Below, in pieces: positions 61,414 to 64,000 of a stretch of DNA of 64,000 nt. The position numbers and the translations under genes were made by a program. How positions within the stretch are numbered: the stretch's first letter is position 1; every line of letters begins with the position of its first letter. The stretch spans positions 1 to 64,000 of the forward strand of contig JAGTWJ010000019.1 in assembly GCA_020064725.1 (NCBI GenBank), given 5' to 3'. The notes beneath the pieces are model-generated. The model was not told where the DNA came from, did not search any database, and worked only from the letters and a program-made list of their open reading frames with translations. This DNA comes from Drechslerella dactyloides. Its lineage: Eukaryota > Ascomycota > Orbiliomycetes > Orbiliales > Orbiliaceae.

Positions 61414-62494
61414 ATGGTGGTCATATTCGTCATCCTCACCACATTGCTAGCTGTTTCCGCATCCGGTTGGTCTGTCCCATTGAATATCCAGAACTTCTAC
61501 AACAATGTCAAGGACGGGGGTTGTCGGTCTTTTGCCGGAGGAAAGAATAATCTTAACGATGGGCAAGGAAACTCGGGCTTTGGTTTCTGCACCGATACCG
61601 CAAATGTTGTTTACCTTTCGGGGAGGAGTTCGCTGGGTGATATGGATGTCGACTGTGATGGCGCGAGGAATTGCGGGGGCCTGAGTGGTGACTTTCAGGC
61701 TGAAACTGCCTTCGATGATATTCTGAAAGGTGAAGGCTACGGAATTAAAACTTTAGATGCTAGTATACACCAGTTTGTAAGTCCTAATATTACTCCTTTC
61801 GCCTTGTCAGTCAGCACTCGTGATAATGATAATTGTACTGTTCTTGTGGTTTATCGCTAATAACTCACCTATACAGTCCGTGCTGGGGACTTGCCATGTT
61901 GACCTTACTGGTATCATTAGACCTCTCGCCCTCGTCGCGGTAGTCTGCAATAAGCAGCTTCTCTACTCTATATGGGGTGATACCAACGGTTGTGACGACG
62001 ATGATTTTACTGGCGAAGCATCGGTGTCGCTGGCGCAGATGTGTTTCCCGAATGAAGGGCTTAATGGCAACAACGGTCACGAGCCGCATGACGTCCTATA
62101 CCTCGCCTTTACCGGAACTGATGCTGTCGTCGGCCCTAGAGACGCCAACTGGAAGGCAAAGTCTGCGTCGGAATTCCAGCGCAGCCTAAAAGCATTTGGG
62201 GATAGCATTATCAAAAAGAAGTTCGGTACTAGCTCTCCATCGCCGAATCCGAGCGGGAGTCCCGAAACGGGCCATGTTAGTTGCACTTGGATCGGCCACT
62301 GTGCCGGTGCTAAGTGCACCACGAGCGATGACTGTGACGGCGATCTTCAATGCAAGAAAGGTGTCTGCGCAGTCGACGGCGATCGCAAGCCGCCGACATG
62401 CTCCTGGGTGGGTCAATGCCTCAGGGCGAGATGCAAATTGGAAAGTGATTGCGCTAACACCCTGGTCCGCGCGAGCGGTAAATGCTTACTATAG
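61414..62494 (+). CDS. Secreted chitosanase (GH75) with C-terminal Cys-rich modules, two exons
   Basis: Exons 61414-61776 and 61877-62494 are joined across a 100-bp intron (GTAAGT to ATACAG, phase 0), giving 326 residues. Residues 1-18 are a signal peptide (MVVIFVILTTLLAVSASG). The GH75 domain spans about 20-235: MDVDCDG (77-83) and Glu 97 in DFQAETAF hold the expected catalytic acidic residues. LDASIHQF|SVLG crosses the splice junction, and IWGDTNG, GEASVSLAQMCFP and DVLYLAFTG follow. The enzyme cuts beta-1,4 links in chitosan, outside the cell. After a Ser/Pro linker come two similar Cys modules (about 257-285 and 296-324, pattern C-W-x-G-x-C...C...DC...C...C) that may bind polysaccharide. 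The second has Arg 319 where the first has Cys 280. The reading frames either side of the intron confirm the join. Confidence 0.9.
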
Positions 62495-62801
62495 AAGAGC
62501 GGTCGTTTCACTCGCTAATTGAGGTTCCGGATCTATATATCGTTTGTAAAAGGCACCCGACCAGATGCACCTGGAAATCACTTACAATATCGGACCATCT
62601 TATGGCGAGCATATTCTTTCCTCGGTATTAACGAGTCGTCATCATGTCCTCAATTTGAATACGATTGTCCACGTCGAGGCTGCTGCCACGTTAGGCGTTG
62701 GGATGTGTAACACGACAGCAGACCAACCAGAAAAGTTTAGCGGGAGATATGATATTATTCAGGCTTTATATATATCTATCTCTTACTATATACATCTATG
62801 T
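62495..62801. other. Convergent intergenic region
   Basis: About 300 bases between the convergent chitosanase and carboxypeptidase genes. It presumably holds both 3' ends. No clear gene or element is seen. Confidence 0.55.
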
Positions 62802-64000
62802 CTATGTCGCAAATTTGTCACCTTTTTGTAGGAAACTTTCGAGAAGGTTCAGAACGACCGTTGCTTGATCAGTGGTTTGTGCTGTATGCCCAATCCCAAA
62901 TAACCGGACGAAAGATAAGCCCTTCGTCGTCTTATATTCGCCAAGCTGCTTTCCGGACACGCTCCAGGGTAGCATCTTAGCGTCCTGGTATTCTTTCTGC
63001 CCTGTCCACTTTAGAGACTCCGTCCAAGCCTTAGTCCCAAGCCAATTACAAGAATAATCCGCATCGCCATTATAGATCAGTACTGGGATTTTTTGCAAGA
63101 CTGAGGGTAAGAGATGCGCAAATGACTCCCCGAAATCGCCCGAGTCTACGAAGTCCCGGAAAACTTGCATATTTAACATGCCGGGGAATGGTGTTTCTCC
63201 AGCACCTATTGCTTGTCGGGTGGCTGGCTGGCTAACAAAACTGAAGAAGCGAAAGTTGGGCAAGGTCTTCACTGTTTTGTCATCCCATATACCAGATGCC
63301 GTTCCGTTTAACCGTATATCGTATACAGTCCTACCCGCAGTTTTTTCAAAGTAATCCAACAGATTCTTGTTGCAGTAAACGGTAGCCGCAACGCGATTCT
63401 CGGTACTTGAAGTGTTGTAGGCTGCTAAAAGCTTGCTCTCGCAATCTAAAGAGGCCTTTTTCATGACTTGGCACTGTTCCTTCGTTACCGAAGCTGGGTA
63501 GCCACTACCCTCACCACAAGCCATTGCTGGAAGAGATTTATATTGCGCAACGGGGTCAGTCCAGCCGTTGGCAATAGAGACTGACTTCAAGTTAACCGTT
63601 TGGTCGGCTTTCGAAAGAATATCAGCTGCAATAGCGGGCACCATATGCCCGCCATACGATACGCTGTGAATATGGAGTGGCTGTTTTTTATATTGAGGAA
63701 ACTTTTGCAAGAATAATGTAAGAAATTTAGATACGTCTTTAGCAGCTGTTGCGGTATCTGCTACTTTGTTGCCGTAAGAATATCCTGAGCCAACAGGCTG
63801 ATCGAGATATAAAACTGAAGCTTTGTTGTTCCAGGACAGCTGCTTTGGAGTACTCATGCCTGATCGCGTTATGTTACCCGGTCCTGAGCCAGCGATAGCA
63901 TCACAAATGCTGCATCCGCCGGGGCCTCCGTTAAACCATAGGATGATAGGATCGCTTTCAGGTTTAGAGCGGGATTCGAAAAACCCTAATTCAACTCCGT
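62802..64000 (-). CDS. Serine carboxypeptidase (S10), 5' end outside the window
   Basis: The frame is open from the window edge (first full codon at 63998) to the stop at 62802, 398 residues of coding. It begins GVELGFFESRSKPESDPIIL and includes NGGPGGCSI, the decayed oxyanion box (usual NGGPGCSS). The catalytic Ser lies in HSVSYGGHMVP, where relatives have GESY(A/G)G. Asp lies in NGDADYSCNWLGTKAW and His in GIGHTA. It belongs to the carboxypeptidase Y group, which removes C-terminal residues in the vacuole or outside the cell. The signal peptide and propeptide would lie beyond the window. The GE-to-SV change before the Ser and the extra Gly in the PGG box are unusual. The gene has no intron in the visible part. 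Met 63857 is internal, not the start. Confidence 0.9.
   Translation of the reverse strand, partial: GVELGFFESRSKPESDPIILWFNGGPGGCSICDAIAGSGPGNITRSGMSTPKQLSWNNKASVLYLDQPVGSGYSYGNKVADTATAAKDVSKFLTLFLQKFPQYKKQPLHIHSVSYGGHMVPAIAADILSKADQTVNLKSVSIANGWTDPVAQYKSLPAMACGEGSGYPASVTKEQCQVMKKASLDCESKLLAAYNTSSTENRVAATVYCNKNLLDYFEKTAGRTVYDIRLNGTASGIWDDKTVKTLPNFRFFSFVSQPATRQAIGAGETPFPGMLNMQVFRDFVDSGDFGESFAHLLPSVLQKIPVLIYNGDADYSCNWLGTKAWTESLKWTGQKEYQDAKMLPWSVSGKQLGEYKTTKGLSFVRLFGIGHTAQTTDQATVVLNLLESFLQKGDKFAT

Overview
The window looks like a chromosome end of a filamentous ascomycete (Pezizomycotina). Three things point there: a left-hand telomeric tract of the CCCTAA type, a block of about 44 kb of transposons degraded by C-to-T/G-to-A changes in the manner of repeat-induced point mutation (RIP), and a right-hand gene region whose genes carry short GT-AG introns and include fungal families (GH75 chitosanase, GH2 beta-galactosidase, GT17 glycosyltransferase, S10 carboxypeptidase, a VHL-like beta domain protein). 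The species cannot be named from the sequence alone.

Layout: 1-124 is telomere, with irregular TTAG(1-3) units. 125-3298 is subtelomeric spacer without a credible gene. 3299-4468 encodes one secreted Cys-rich protein, isolated between the telomere and the repeats. From about 4.5 to 49.8 kb the sequence is a nested transposon cluster that can be unpacked from its target-site duplications (TSDs). An old minus-strand Ty3/gypsy copy (LTR at 4861) is interrupted by a solo LTR (5425-6110, TSD GTATG) and by a plus-strand gypsy element (6793-46671, TSD AATAT). Inside the latter sit an essentially full-length 9.4 kb gypsy element (9127-18511, TSD ATATA), a Ty1/copia element (19736-33319, TSD ACCTT) and nine Fot1/pogo-like DNA transposons at TA sites, each with a net length of 1891-1892 bp, several inside one another. 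Two whole-length foldback elements (39734-40803 and 47468-48558) use the same style of inverted-repeat terminus. All element genes read here are broken.

49.8-64 kb is gene-bearing: a small VHL-domain gene (50210-50596), a three-exon lacZ-type beta-galactosidase on the minus strand (52611-55916), a divergent GT17 glycosyltransferase (56566-57672) that shares its promoter region with lacZ, a 110-residue amphipathic-helix protein (58231-58563) whose start codon touches a dispersed repeat, a two-exon secreted GH75 chitosanase (61414-62494) and the 3' part of a serine carboxypeptidase (62802 to the window edge). The genes do not form an obvious pathway. The shared theme is carbohydrate and glycoprotein metabolism plus secreted hydrolases, which suits a subtelomeric accessory region. 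No previously undescribed system with a defined function is proven here. The most unusual signals are the exactly resolvable nesting, the constant 17-bp tandem motif in all pogo-type termini, the foldback elements, and a long inverted repeat inside the lacZ/GT17 promoter.
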